Below, in pieces: positions 7,822 through 20,015 of a stretch of 64,000 bases of DNA. Origin of the DNA: Pseudomonas sp. GTDB lineage: Bacteria > Pseudomonadota > Gammaproteobacteria > Pseudomonadales > Pseudomonadaceae. The notes under the pieces were generated by a model. That model had not been told where the DNA came from. It did no database searches and was given only the letters and a program-made list of their open reading frames with translations. The stretch is from the NCBI RefSeq assembly GCF_030147005.1, contig NZ_JASLAW010000053.1, forward strand, positions 1 to 64,000, read 5' to 3'. The stretch's first letter is position 1. Each line of letters opens with the position of its first letter. Made by a program: the position numbers and the translations under genes.

Positions 7822-8409
7822 ATGGACAACAGCCCTGTGCGCATCACCGCCGAAGAAACCCTTTCGGACAACTGGTACCTTTTGAAGAAATACAGCTTCG
7901 ACCTGCGCCTTCGCGACGGCAGCTGGCAAGCCCAGACCCGCGAGGTGTACGACCGAGGCAACGGTGCGACCATCCTGTTGTACAACCGCGAGCAGCGCAC
8001 GGTGCTGCTGATCCGCCAGTTCCGCATGCCGACGTTCGTCAACGATCACGAAGGCTACCTGATCGAAGCGGCGGCCGGGCTGCTCGACAACGCCAGCCCC
8101 GAAGAGCGCATCCGCCTGGAAGCCGAGGAAGAAACCGGCTACCGCGTGGGGCATGTGGAGAAAATCTATGCGGCCTTCATGAGCCCGGGGTCGGTGACCG
8201 AGCGCATTCACTTCTTTACCGGCGAGTACCAAGCGGGCGACCGGGTCGGCGCCGGCGGCGGCCTGGCGGAAGAGGGCGAGGATATCGAAGTGCTGGAACT
8301 GGGATTCGAGCAGGCGCTGGGGATGGTGGCCAGTGGGGAGATTGTGGATGGCAAGACCATCATGTTGTTGCAGCATCTGGAGTTGCGGATGCTGAAAGAG
8401 CGCTGGTGA
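7822..8409 (+). CDS. nudK: GDP-mannose pyrophosphatase NudK-type Nudix hydrolase
   Basis: 195 residues, close to the length of E. coli NudK (191). The Nudix box runs from AAGLLDN through PEERIRLEAEEETGY, and the NudK-type features LIRQFRMPTF, GYLIEAAAG and the late GKTIMLLQHL are present. NudK-type enzymes hydrolyse GDP-mannose and other nucleotide sugars to a sugar phosphate and GMP. Aaggcc upstream is the ribosome site. The gene appears monocistronic and is followed by a REP-like hairpin. Confidence 0.88.
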   Translation: MDNSPVRITAEETLSDNWYLLKKYSFDLRLRDGSWQAQTREVYDRGNGATILLYNREQRTVLLIRQFRMPTFVNDHEGYLIEAAAGLLDNASPEERIRLEAEEETGYRVGHVEKIYAAFMSPGSVTERIHFFTGEYQAGDRVGAGGGLAEEGEDIEVLELGFEQALGMVASGEIVDGKTIMLLQHLELRMLKERW

Positions 8410-8435
8410 GCCGGATCGAGTAGGGCGATCAAAAG

Positions 8436-8457
8436 GTGGGAGGGGGCTTGCTCCCAC
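8436..8457. repeat. REP-like palindrome
   Basis: gtgggag / ctcccac arms around ggggctt g, a single REP-type hairpin of the form scattered in fluorescent pseudomonads, in the gap after nudK. Confidence 0.7.
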
Positions 8458-8541
8458 ACTGAATCCCATCAGGCCCGTTGAATAGCTTTTCACCCGGCAG
8501 ATGCCATCCCGACTGACGGCTATTGTCGGAAATTTCCCACA

Positions 8542-8559
8542 GGAGTACAAATGTACTCC
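8542..8559. promoter_or_regulatory. Palindromic LexA2-type operator
   Basis: GGAGTACAAATGTACTCC: perfect 8-bp arms around AA. It fits the AGTAC-N4-GT(A/G)CT form reported for the second LexA of pseudomonads. It directly abuts the lexA2 ATG at 8560 and contains the ribosome site aggag, so repressor binding would cover the translation initiation region; an alternative ATG lies inside it at 8551. Confidence 0.75.
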
Positions 8560-9168
8560 ATGACAAACCTGACCCCCCGCCGTACCGCCATCCTGACCTT
8601 CATCCGCGACCGTATCGCGCAGCAAGGCCAGCCTCCCAGCCTCGCCGAGATCGCCGAGGCGTTCGGCTTTGCCTCGCGCAGCGTTGCCCGCAAGCATGTG
8701 GTGGCCTTGACCGAAGCCGGCTTTATCGAGGTCAACCCCAACCAGGCTCGCGGTATTCGTTTGCTCAACCAACCGCCGCGCCCCGAATGGCTGGACATTC
8801 CGGTGCTCGGCCGTGTGGCCGCGGGCCTGCCCATCGGCGCGGATGCCGAAGTGCACAATCGCCTGCAACTGGACCCCGCCACCTTCGCCAAAACCCCCGA
8901 CTACCTGCTGCGCGTGCAGGGCGATTCGATGATCGAAGACGGCATTCTCGATGGCGACCTGGTGGGCGTGCGGCGCAGTGCCGAAGCCTTGAACGGGCAG
9001 ATTGTGGTGGCGCGCCTGGACGGTGAAGTCACCATCAAGCGTTTCGAACGCAATGGCGACAAGGTGCGCCTGCTGCCCCGCAACCCGGCGTACCAGCCTA
9101 TCGTGGTCGGGGCCGACCAGGACCTGGCCATCGAAGGGGTGTTCTGCGGCCTGGTGAGGCAAGGCTGA
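8560..9168 (+). CDS. lexA2: LexA2 repressor of the imu mutagenesis cassette
   Basis: 202 residues. Winged HTH at residues 1-70 (PPSLAEIAEAFGFASRSVARKH) and a C-terminal S24 self-cleaving domain. The scissile pair Ala88-Gly89 (VAAGLP), Ser123 (GDSM) and Lys160 (TIKRF) are all present, so RecA-stimulated autocleavage should work. It heads lexA2-imuA-imuB-dnaE2, overlapping imuA by one base (TGATG), and has its own palindromic operator at 8542-8559. It is distinct from the housekeeping LexA1. Start: ATG at 8560 gives the usual MTNLTPRR start; ATG at 8551 is in frame and nearer to the ribosome site, so three extra residues are possible. Confidence 0.92.
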   Translation: MTNLTPRRTAILTFIRDRIAQQGQPPSLAEIAEAFGFASRSVARKHVVALTEAGFIEVNPNQARGIRLLNQPPRPEWLDIPVLGRVAAGLPIGADAEVHNRLQLDPATFAKTPDYLLRVQGDSMIEDGILDGDLVGVRRSAEALNGQIVVARLDGEVTIKRFERNGDKVRLLPRNPAYQPIVVGADQDLAIEGVFCGLVRQG

Positions 9169-9782
9169 TGGGCGCCGTGGTTGCCCTGGACTCGCTGTTC
9201 AATGGCGGGCGAGTCTGGAAGGGTCGGCCCGCCGCGCCACCGGCCAGTGTGCACCCCACCGGGCTGGCGGCGCTGGATGCGGTGCTGCCCAGCGGTGGCT
9301 GGCCGGAGGCGGCCTTGAGTGAAATCCTGATGGCCAAGGACGGCGTGGGCGAACTGCAACTGGTGCTGCCGACCCTGGCGCGCTTGTCGGCGATGGGTGA
9401 ACGCATTGTGCTGGTGGCGCCGCCCTATACGCCGTACCCCCACGCCTGGCAGAACGCCGGGGTGGACGTGCGCCAGCTTGCGGTGATCCAGGCCCAGGAG
9501 CGCGATGCGCTGTGGGCGGTGGAACAATGCCTGCGCTCCGGCAGTTGCGGCGCGGTGTTGTGTTGGCCGCACAAGGCCGATGACCGCGCCTTGCGCCGTT
9601 TGCAGGTGGCGGCGGAAACCGGCCAGACCCTGGCGTTTGCCTGGCGCTCCTTGAGTGAAGCGATCAACCCATCGCCGGCCGCCTTGCGCCTGACGGTCGA
9701 GTCAAGGCCCGCCCAAGTGCGTGTGCTCAAATGCCGGGGCGGCTTGGCCCACCCGGCGCCGATTGCCCTGGCGGGGCACTGA
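9168..9782 (+). CDS. imuA: ImuA, translesion synthesis accessory protein
   Basis: 204 residues, RecA/SulA-like fold. The opening VHPTGLAALDAVLPSGGWPEAALSEI is the characteristic ImuA region where RecA has its Walker A, but here no complete GxxxxGKT is present. Known role of the family: with ImuB it supports DnaE2-dependent bypass of DNA lesions and induced mutagenesis. It overlaps lexA2 by one base and precedes imuB by 7 bases, so it is translated from the cassette mRNA. Confidence 0.9.
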   Translation: MGAVVALDSLFNGGRVWKGRPAAPPASVHPTGLAALDAVLPSGGWPEAALSEILMAKDGVGELQLVLPTLARLSAMGERIVLVAPPYTPYPHAWQNAGVDVRQLAVIQAQERDALWAVEQCLRSGSCGAVLCWPHKADDRALRRLQVAAETGQTLAFAWRSLSEAINPSPAALRLTVESRPAQVRVLKCRGGLAHPAPIALAGH

Positions 9783-9789
9783 GGTTGCC

Positions 9790-11205
9790 ATGCGCTGGGT
9801 CTGTATCGTCTTCCCGCAATTGGCGCTGGACGGGGTGCTGCGCGCCCATCCCGAGCCCGATCAACCGCTGGCACTGCTGGCCGGTACGCCGCAGCGGCGC
9901 GTGCTGCAAACCGTCAATGCCGCCGCGCGCGCCCTGGGGTTACGCCCCGGCCAATCGCTGACGGCCGCGCATGCGCTGACCAAGACCTTTGCCTGTGCTG
10001 AATACGACCCGCTGGAAATCGAGCGCTGGCAGCAGTTTCTCGCCGCCTGGGCCTACCGCTTCAGTTCCCAGGTCAGCGTGTATTACCCGCGCGCCTTGCT
10101 GTTCGAGATCGAGTCGAGCCTGGGCCTGTTCGGGCCCTGGCCGCAGTTCGAAGCGCGCTTGCGCAAGGAGTTGACCGAACTGGGCTTTCGGCACCGCATC
10201 GTCGCCGCGCCCAACCCGGCGGCGGCGCGGGTGTTGGCCAATCGTTACGATGGCTTGGCGGTGGCCGACGACAGCGCCTTGATGCAGGCCCTGGCGCCAC
10301 TGCCGATCGACCGCGCCGGCATGGATCCGCAGGCCGCCACCGCCTTGTCGCGCATGGGCCTGCGCACGTTGGCTCACGTGCAGGCGCTGCCCCGGCATAC
10401 GCTGGCGCGCCGCTTTGATGCCAGCCTGCTCAAGCACCTTGACGCCCTGACCGGGCACAGGCCATTGGCCCTGGGTTTCTATCAGCCGCCGGACCAGTTC
10501 GATGTGCGCATCGAGTTGAATTTCGATGTGCAATCCCACCAGGCGCTGCTGTTTCCCTTGCGCCGCTTGACCGCTGACTTGTCCGCCTTCCTGTGCGGGC
10601 GTGACAGCGGCGTACAGCGTTTCGACCTGCACCTGGAACATGCCCTGGCACCGGACAGCGTGATCAAGGTCGGCCTGCTGAGCGCCGAGCGCGAGCCATC
10701 GATGCTGTTCGAACTGGCCCGGGGGCGATTGGAGCAAGTGCAAGTCACGGCGCCTGTGCGCGGGTTTCGCCTGGTAGCCCAGGACTTGCCGGTGTTCGTG
10801 CCGCAGCGCCAGGACCTGTTCGACGACCGCCCGCAACAGACCCTGCCCTGGGAGCAATTGCGCGAACGCCTGCGCGCGCGCCTGGGCGATGAAGCGGTGC
10901 AGGGCCTGCGCTTTCACGCCGACCATCGCCCGGAATGCGCCTGGCAAACCGCTGTCGACAGCCACCCATGCCCGACCTTGAACAAGGTGCGCCGCCCTGG
11001 CTGGCTGTTGAACCAACCGACCTTGCTGGCCGAGCAGGGCGTGCAGATCCTGATGGGCCCGGAACGCATCGAATCCGGCTGGTGGGATGGCGCCGATATC
11101 CGCCGCGACTATTACCTCATCCAGACCCGCGCCGGGCAGCAAGGCTGGGCTTACCGCACGGTGGGGCAACAGGACGGATTGTGGCTGCAAGGCTGGTTTG
11201 CATGA
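9790..11205 (+). CDS. imuB: ImuB, Y-family polymerase-like hub protein
   Basis: 471 residues. It has the Y-family polymerase fold (WVCIVFPQLALDGVLR start, the LEIESSLGLFGPWP palm region, the RMGLRTLAHVQALP HhH region) but lacks the acidic catalytic residues of active Y-family enzymes, as is usual for ImuB. QQTLPWEQL near residue 355 resembles a beta-clamp binding motif. Known role: a non-catalytic hub that connects the clamp, ImuA and DnaE2. ATG at 9790 has a gaggtt ribosome site; the frame's upstream extension overlaps imuA and is not used. It ends in an ATGA overlap with dnaE2. Confidence 0.92.
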   Translation: MRWVCIVFPQLALDGVLRAHPEPDQPLALLAGTPQRRVLQTVNAAARALGLRPGQSLTAAHALTKTFACAEYDPLEIERWQQFLAAWAYRFSSQVSVYYPRALLFEIESSLGLFGPWPQFEARLRKELTELGFRHRIVAAPNPAAARVLANRYDGLAVADDSALMQALAPLPIDRAGMDPQAATALSRMGLRTLAHVQALPRHTLARRFDASLLKHLDALTGHRPLALGFYQPPDQFDVRIELNFDVQSHQALLFPLRRLTADLSAFLCGRDSGVQRFDLHLEHALAPDSVIKVGLLSAEREPSMLFELARGRLEQVQVTAPVRGFRLVAQDLPVFVPQRQDLFDDRPQQTLPWEQLRERLRARLGDEAVQGLRFHADHRPECAWQTAVDSHPCPTLNKVRRPGWLLNQPTLLAEQGVQILMGPERIESGWWDGADIRRDYYLIQTRAGQQGWAYRTVGQQDGLWLQGWFA

Positions 11206-14200
11206 GTTACGCCGAGCTGCATTGCCTGTCCAACTTCAGTTTCCAGCGCGGCGCCTCCAGTGCGCTGGAACTCTTCGAGCGTGCCAAACGCCAAGGCTAC
11301 AGCGCCCTGGCGATTACCGATGAATGCACGCTGTCGGGCATCGTGCGCGCCTGGCAGGCGGCAAAGGCGCTGGAGCTGCCGCTGATTATCGGCAGTGAGG
11401 TGCGCATCGAGAACGGGCCCAAACTGGTGCTGCTGGTGGAGAACCTGACCGGTTACCAGCACCTGTGCCGGTTGATTACCCTGGCCCGACGCCGCGCCGA
11501 AAAGGGCCGCTATCGCCTGCTGCATGAAGACTTCGAGCAACCGCTGCCCGGCCTGCTGGCGCTGTGGGTGGCACAAGACAGTGACACCCTGGCCAGCATC
11601 CAGTGGTTGCGCAATGTCTTCGCTGAACGCTTGTGGCTGGCGGTGCACTTGCATTGCGGGCAAGACGATGCGCGTCATCTGGAGCAGCGCCTGCAACTGG
11701 CGGCAAGCCTGCACATCCCGGCCGTCGCCTGCGGCGATGTGCACATGCATGCGCGTGGCCGCCGCGCCCTGCAAGACACCATGACCGCCATCCGTCATCA
11801 CGTACCGGTGGCCGAAGCCGGCATGCATTTGCATCCCAATGGCGAGCGGCACCTGCGCAGTCTCGACGCCCTGGCCGCGCTGTACCCCCAGGCCCTACTC
11901 GACGAAACCCTCGCCATCGCGCAGCGCTGCACCTTCGACCTCGGCCAGTTGCGCTACCACTACCCACGCGAGCTGGTGCCCGCAGGCCATGACGCCGAAT
12001 CCTGGCTGCGCACCCTTACCAAAGAAGGCATTGCCCAGCGCTGGCCCGAAGGCATCGACCCCAAGACCTTGCAGCAGATCAACCATGAACTGGAGTTGAT
12101 CAGCGAACTGGGCTACGAAAGTTACTTCCTCACCGTGCACGACATTGTGCGCTTTGCCCGCAGCCGTTCGATCCTGTGCCAGGGGCGCGGTTCGGCGGCC
12201 AACTCGGCGGTGTGTTTTGCCCTGGGCATCACCGAGATCAACCCGAGCCTGAGCAACTTGCTGTTCGAGCGTTTCCTGTCCAAGGAGCGCAACGAGCCGC
12301 CGGATATCGATGTGGATTTTGAACACGAGCGCCGCGAAGAAGTGCTGCAATACGTGTTCCAGCGTTATGGCCGTACGCGTGCGGCGTTGACGGCGGTGGT
12401 CAGCACTTACCACGCGACCGGCGCGGTGCGCGATGTGGCCAAGGCCCTCGGGTTGCCGGCCGACCAGGTCAACGCGTTGGCCGAATGCTGCGGGCGCTGG
12501 AGTGACGACGCGCCGCCGTTGGAGCGCCTGCGCGAAAGCGGCTTCGACCCGGACAGCCCGCTGCTGCGCCGGGTATTGACCCTGACCCGGCAATTGATCG
12601 GCTTTCCCCGGCATTTGTCCCAGCATCCGGGCGGCTTCGTGATTTCCGAATACCCGCTGGACACGCTGGTGCCGGTGGAGAACGCCGCCATGGCCGAGCG
12701 CACCATCATCCAGTGGGACAAGGACGATCTCGACGCCGTCGGCCTGCTCAAGGTGGATATCCTCGCCCTGGGCATGCTCAGCGCGATCCGTCGCTGTTTC
12801 GATTTGCTGCGCCGCCATCGCCACCAGGACCTGAGCCTGGCAAGCATTCCCAAGGAAGACCCGGCCACCTACGCCATGATCAGCAAGGCCGACACCATCG
12901 GCGTGTTCCAGATCGAGTCGCGGGCGCAGATGTCGATGTTGCCCAGGCTCAAGCCGAAAACTTTCTATGACCTGGTGATCGAGGTCGCCATCGTGCGGCC
13001 GGGGCCGATTCAGGGCGGCATGGTGCATCCGTATTTGCGTCGCAGGAATAAAGAGGAAGAGGAAACCTACCCGTCGCCGGCATTGAAAGTGGTGCTGGAG
13101 CGCACCCTGGGCATCCCGTTGTTCCAGGAACAGGTGATGCAGATCGCCATGGTCGCCGCCGACTACAGCCCCGGCGAGGCCGACCAGTTACGCCGCTCCA
13201 TGGCCGCCTGGAAACGCCACGGCGGCCTCGAACCGCATCAGCAGCGCCTGCGCGACGGCATGTTGAAAAACGGCTACACCGAAGCCTTTGCCGCGCAGAT
13301 TTTCGAGCAGATCAAAGGCTTTGGCAGCTATGGTTTTCCCGAGTCCCACGCGGCCAGTTTTGCCTTGCTCACGTATGCCAGCTGCTGGCTCAAATGCCAT
13401 GAGCCGGCGGCCTTTGCCTGCGCGCTGATCAACAGCTGGCCGATGGGTTTCTACAGCCCGGACCAAATCCTCCAGGACGCGCGCCGTCATCGCCTGCAGA
13501 TCCGCCCGGTGGATGTGCAGGCCAGCGACTGGGATTGCAGCCTGGAACCCATCGACGGCCAACAACCGGCGATCCGCCTGGGCCTGCGCATGATCTCGGG
13601 GTTTTGCGAAGAGGATGGGCGGCGCATCGAGGCCGTGCGCCAGCACCGCGCATTCAGCGACATTGCCGACCTCGACGCCCGCGCCGGCCTGGATGCGCGG
13701 GCTCAAGCGTTGCTGGCGGATGCCGGCGCCTTGCGCGCATTAGCCGGTAACCGGCACCAGGCGCGCTGGGATGTGGCCGGTGTGCACAAGCAACTGGGCC
13801 TGTTTGCCGGCCTGCCGAGCCCCGATGAAGCGCTGGTGGCGTTGCCGCAACCCACGGTGGGCGAGGACTTGCACGCCGATTACGCCACGCTCGGCACCAC
13901 CCTTGGCCCGCACCCGCTGGCGCTGCTGCGCGCGCAGTTGCGCAAGCTGCGCTGCCGCAGTTCCCAGGAACTGCTGGCCGTGGAACATGGGCGCAATGTG
14001 AGCGTCGCCGGGCTGGTCACCGGGCGCCAACGCCCCGGTACCGCCAGCGGCGTGACCTTCGTCACCCTGGAAGACGAATTCGGCAACCTCAATGTGGTGG
14101 TCTGGCGTGACCTGGCCGAACGTCAGCGCAAGGCATTGGTCGGCTCGCGTCTGCTCAAGGTGGACGGGCGCTGGGAGGCGGTGGGCGAGGTGCGGCATTT

Positions 14201-14273
14201 GATCGCCGGGCGCCTGACCGACTTGACGCCGCTGCTCGATGGCATTGTGGTGCGCAGCCGGGATTTCCACTGA
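11202..14273 (+). CDS. dnaE2: Error-prone DNA polymerase III alpha subunit DnaE2
   Basis: 1023 residues, the usual DnaE2 length and shorter than replicative DnaE. N-terminal PHP domain (AELHCLSNFSFQRGAS, then VACGDVHMH), the polymerase core with GRGSAANSAVCFALGIT and the catalytic PPDIDVDFEHERREEV, the QHPGGFVIS finger motif and IRPGPIQGGMVHPYL, and a C-terminal OB-fold (RPGTASGVTFVTLEDEFGNLNVVVW). The C-terminal tail that binds tau in DnaE1 is missing. Known role: SOS-induced, mutagenic lesion bypass with ImuA/ImuB. Coupled to imuB by ATGA. There is no clear terminator after the gene. Confidence 0.95.
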   Translation: MSYAELHCLSNFSFQRGASSALELFERAKRQGYSALAITDECTLSGIVRAWQAAKALELPLIIGSEVRIENGPKLVLLVENLTGYQHLCRLITLARRRAEKGRYRLLHEDFEQPLPGLLALWVAQDSDTLASIQWLRNVFAERLWLAVHLHCGQDDARHLEQRLQLAASLHIPAVACGDVHMHARGRRALQDTMTAIRHHVPVAEAGMHLHPNGERHLRSLDALAALYPQALLDETLAIAQRCTFDLGQLRYHYPRELVPAGHDAESWLRTLTKEGIAQRWPEGIDPKTLQQINHELELISELGYESYFLTVHDIVRFARSRSILCQGRGSAANSAVCFALGITEINPSLSNLLFERFLSKERNEPPDIDVDFEHERREEVLQYVFQRYGRTRAALTAVVSTYHATGAVRDVAKALGLPADQVNALAECCGRWSDDAPPLERLRESGFDPDSPLLRRVLTLTRQLIGFPRHLSQHPGGFVISEYPLDTLVPVENAAMAERTIIQWDKDDLDAVGLLKVDILALGMLSAIRRCFDLLRRHRHQDLSLASIPKEDPATYAMISKADTIGVFQIESRAQMSMLPRLKPKTFYDLVIEVAIVRPGPIQGGMVHPYLRRRNKEEEETYPSPALKVVLERTLGIPLFQEQVMQIAMVAADYSPGEADQLRRSMAAWKRHGGLEPHQQRLRDGMLKNGYTEAFAAQIFEQIKGFGSYGFPESHAASFALLTYASCWLKCHEPAAFACALINSWPMGFYSPDQILQDARRHRLQIRPVDVQASDWDCSLEPIDGQQPAIRLGLRMISGFCEEDGRRIEAVRQHRAFSDIADLDARAGLDARAQALLADAGALRALAGNRHQARWDVAGVHKQLGLFAGLPSPDEALVALPQPTVGEDLHADYATLGTTLGPHPLALLRAQLRKLRCRSSQELLAVEHGRNVSVAGLVTGRQRPGTASGVTFVTLEDEFGNLNVVVWRDLAERQRKALVGSRLLKVDGRWEAVGEVRHLIAGRLTDLTPLLDGIVVRSRDFH

Positions 14274-14373
14274 GTCCGGTAGTTTATTCGGCCTAAATTC
14301 GACAAGATGAAACCATCTACCGCCGCCGCGCTCCAAAACTTGCAACTGCCTTCTCTTTGCCCAGAGCTCGATC

Positions 14374-16082
14374 ATGCAATTTTTATCCAACCCACACGGC
14401 TGTGAAGGCTGGGCCGGTGAAATGGCCCAGCGGATTCGCGCGTTTGACTGGTCGACCACCGACCTTGGCCCGATTGATCGCTGGTCCACCAGCCTGGCCT
14501 GCACTGTGCAAATGATGCTCGCCTCACCCGTTCCCATGGTGATGCTGTGGGGGCGGGCGGGTTACATGATCTACAACGACAACTACTCGGTGTTCGCCGG
14601 CGGTCGCCATCCGTATTTGCTGGGTGCACCGGTGGAACTGGGTTGGCCGGAAGTGGCCGATTTCAACCGGCATGTGGTGGACACGTGCCTGGCCGGCGGC
14701 ACCTTGTCGTTCAACAACAAGGAGCTGGTGTTGTCGCGCAACGGCAAACCGGAAACCTTGTGGCTGGACCTCTACTACAGCCCCGTGGCAGGTGACAATC
14801 AGCAACCGGCCGGGGTGCTGGCGATCGTGGTAGAAACCACTGAACTGGTGAAGTCCGAGCGGGTGCGTCAGGAGCTGACCCACAATCTGGAGCAGCGCGT
14901 GGCGGCCGAAGTGCAGGCGCGTTCCGCTGCCGAGGAGCAGTTGCGCCAGTCGCAGAAGCTGGAAGCGATTGGCGGCCTGACCGGCGGCGTGGCCCATGAC
15001 TTCAACAACCTGCTGCAAGTGATCGCCGGTAACCTGCACCTGTTGGCTCGGCATGAACCGGACAACGCGCAGGTGCAACGGCGTGTCTCTGCCGCGATTG
15101 CGGCGGTGGAACGCGGTGCCACATTGTCCTCGCAACTGCTCGCGTTTGCCCGGCGTCAACCCTTGTCGCCGGCGGTGTACAACCCGCAACGTATCTACGC
15201 CGGCCTCGGTGAACTGCTGCAACGCGCCCTCGGCGAAACCATTCATATCGACGTGCAGTTGCCGCAGGATTCCTGGTGCATCAACGTCGACCGCAACCAG
15301 CTGGAAAACGCGCTGCTCAACCTGGCGATCAATGCCCGCGATGCCATGCACGGCGAGGGCGTGATTCGTATCACCGGCGAGAACATCATCCTCAACCCGG
15401 CCGAATGCGCAGGCAAAAGCATCAAGCCCGGCGAGTACGTGCGCCTGGCGGTCACCGACACCGGCGTTGGCATGCCGTCGACTGTGCTCAAGCGTGCGTT
15501 CGAACCCTTCTTCACCACCAAGCGCGAAGGGCAGGGCACGGGCCTGGGGCTGAGCATGGTGTTTGGCTTCGTCCGCCAAAGCGGCGGGCATGTCGACATC
15601 TGGAGCGAGGAGAACAAAGGCTCGGTGGTGCAGATGTATTTCCCGCGTAGCCTGGAACCGGAACATCTCGAACTGGACAGCGACGAGCAGTACCCCGGCA
15701 CCGGCCAGGAAACCATTCTGGTGGTGGAGGACAATGAAGGCGTGCGCCTGACCGTGGTGGAATTGCTGCAACAGTCGGGCTACACGGTGCAGACGGCGGA
15801 GGACGGCGACCAAGCCATGGCCAAACTGCAGTCCGGCCTGCAACCGGAATTGATTTTTACCGATGTGGTGATGCCCGGCCGCATCAAGAGCATCGACCTG
15901 GCCAACTGGGCGCGTGAGCAGGTGCCGCCGATCCCGGTGCTGTTCACCTCCGGCCACACCCGCGACATTCTTTCTTCCAATCATCTGCTGAGCGCCGATA
16001 TTCACCTGCTGAGCAAACCCTACAGCCCCGACGCCCTGACGCAACGGGTGCGCAGCGTGCTCACCGCCAGACAAGGTTGTTC

Positions 16083-16086
<4 letters not shown>
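14374..16086 (+). CDS. Hybrid sensor histidine kinase with PAS and receiver domains
   Basis: 570 residues with no membrane segment, so probably cytoplasmic. PAS-like domain at about 45-160 (the WGRAGYMIYNDNY region), a coiled linker, the HisKA box with the phosphorylated His208 (GGVAHDFNN), HATPase_c with N (LAINARDAM), G1 (VTDTGVGMP), F (FEPFFTTK) and G2 (GTGLGLSM) boxes, and a C-terminal receiver domain with DVVMPG carrying the phosphoacceptor Asp. No separate HPt or output regulator lies next to it. Its stop overlaps the start of the UvrA paralogue (ATGA), so the two are probably cotranscribed, an unusual pairing. Confidence 0.9.
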
Positions 16087-18602
<2,516 letters not shown>

Positions 18603-18691
18603 CTTGCGTGCCTGGCCCACCCACTCGGCGCTCGACAGCTTCCCCATTTGAACTAACTTGATTGACGAGCCTTCTCACTCGGTACTCAAGC

Positions 18692-19036
18692 ATGCGCACC
18701 TTATGGACGCGGTATCTGGCGTTGCTGGAAAACGACCTGAGCACACAGATTTTCGACAACGTGAAAAACCTGCTGGTGTGCGCACTGTTGTTCGCGGCTG
18801 GAACCAATACGCTGGTGGGCCAGCGAGCGTTGTTCATTGGCGTATTCGCATCCAACGTCGCCGGCTGGGGGCTGATTGTGCTGTCGACCTTGTTGATGCT
18901 GTTGAACGTCAGCGACGGCATTCGCCGCCTGGCCAAGTTGCGTTATCACGTGGCGCTGCAACTGTTGCTGGTCCTGATGTACCTGGTGGTCGCCGAGCGG
19001 GTGGTAGAGATTGTGTGGGGCTTTCGCGCCCAGTGA
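18692..19036 (+). CDS. Small inner membrane protein of unknown function
   Basis: 114 residues with three to four hydrophobic segments (about residues 24-44, 50-72, 85-105), ending in a short polar tail. No motif was recognised. Start: ATG at 18692; a TTG ten codons upstream (18662) is also in frame and neither has a strong ribosome site. It sits between uvrA2-like and the glutaminase gene on the same strand, 90 and 55 bases away, so it may share a transcript with glutaminase. Confidence 0.7.
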   Translation: MRTLWTRYLALLENDLSTQIFDNVKNLLVCALLFAAGTNTLVGQRALFIGVFASNVAGWGLIVLSTLLMLLNVSDGIRRLAKLRYHVALQLLLVLMYLVVAERVVEIVWGFRAQ

Positions 19037-19090
19037 CGTATTCTGCGCGGCTCGTTCACCACCGATCCAAAGAAGATGACAGGACAAGAC

Positions 19091-19999
19091 ATGCAGGCGC
19101 TGTTGGAGTCGATCCTTGACGAAGTGCGCCCTCTGATCGGCCTCGGCAAAGTCGCCGACTACATCCCCGCCCTGGCCGACGTGCCCGCCAACCAACTGGG
19201 CATTGCGGTATACGGCAACGATGGCGCGGCCTACTGCGCCGGCGATGCCGATACGCTGTTCTCGGTGCAGAGCATCTCCAAGGTGTTCAGCCTGGTGCAG
19301 GCCATCGACCACGGCGGCGAAAGCATCTGGGAACGCCTGGGCCACGAGCCTTCGGGGCAACCGTTCAACTCCATGGTGCAACTGGAATTCGAACGCGGCC
19401 GGCCGCGCAATCCTTTTATCAACGCCGGCGCGCTGGTGATCTGCGACATCAACCAATCGCGCTTCGCCGTGCCGATCCTGTCGATGCGCGATTTCGTGCG
19501 ACGCCTGTCGGGCAACCCGCAGATCCTGGTCAACAGCGTCGTCGCCGACTCCGAAGCGCAGCACGGCGCGCGCAACGCGGCCATGGCCTACCTGATGAAA
19601 TCCTTCGGCAACTTCCACAACGATGTGGACGCGGTGCTGCACAGTTACTTCAACTACTGCGCGCTGCAAATGAGCTGCCTGGACCTGGCCAGGGCATTCA
19701 GCTTCCTGGCCAACGAAGGCGTGAGTGCCCACAGCGGCGAGCAGATCCTGACCCCGCGCCAGACCAAACAGGTGAACTCAATCATGGCCACCAGCGGGCT
19801 GTATGACGAGGCGGGCAATTTTGCTTATCGAGTGGGGTTGCCGGGCAAGAGCGGAGTAGGCGGCGGGATCGTCGCGGTAGTGCCGGGGCAGTTTACCGTG
19901 TGCGTATGGTCGCCGGAATTGAACGCGGCGGGGAACTCGCTGGCGGGGATGAAGGCGCTGGAATTGTTGAGTGAGCGGATTGGGTGGTCGGTGTTTTGA
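19091..19999 (+). CDS. glsB: Glutaminase (serine-dependent beta-lactamase fold)
   Basis: 302 residues, the normal length of bacterial GlsA/GlsB. It converts L-glutamine to L-glutamate and ammonia in the cytoplasm. Motifs: the catalytic Ser61-x-x-Lys64 (SVQSISKVF), GRPRNPFINAGAL, the Tyr in HSYFNYCAL, and GKSGVGGGIVAV near the end. An in-frame ATG five codons upstream (19076) is possible, but MQALLESIL matches the usual start. Confidence 0.92.
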   Translation: MQALLESILDEVRPLIGLGKVADYIPALADVPANQLGIAVYGNDGAAYCAGDADTLFSVQSISKVFSLVQAIDHGGESIWERLGHEPSGQPFNSMVQLEFERGRPRNPFINAGALVICDINQSRFAVPILSMRDFVRRLSGNPQILVNSVVADSEAQHGARNAAMAYLMKSFGNFHNDVDAVLHSYFNYCALQMSCLDLARAFSFLANEGVSAHSGEQILTPRQTKQVNSIMATSGLYDEAGNFAYRVGLPGKSGVGGGIVAVVPGQFTVCVWSPELNAAGNSLAGMKALELLSERIGWSVF

Positions 20000-20015
20000 G
20001 TGTGTAACCGGTTTT

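Noticed and set aside
7261..9162. Long minus-strand open frame (633 codons) across nudK and lexA2
   Set aside because: It is antisense to nudK and lexA2, which have clear motifs; GC-rich codon use commonly leaves such frames open.
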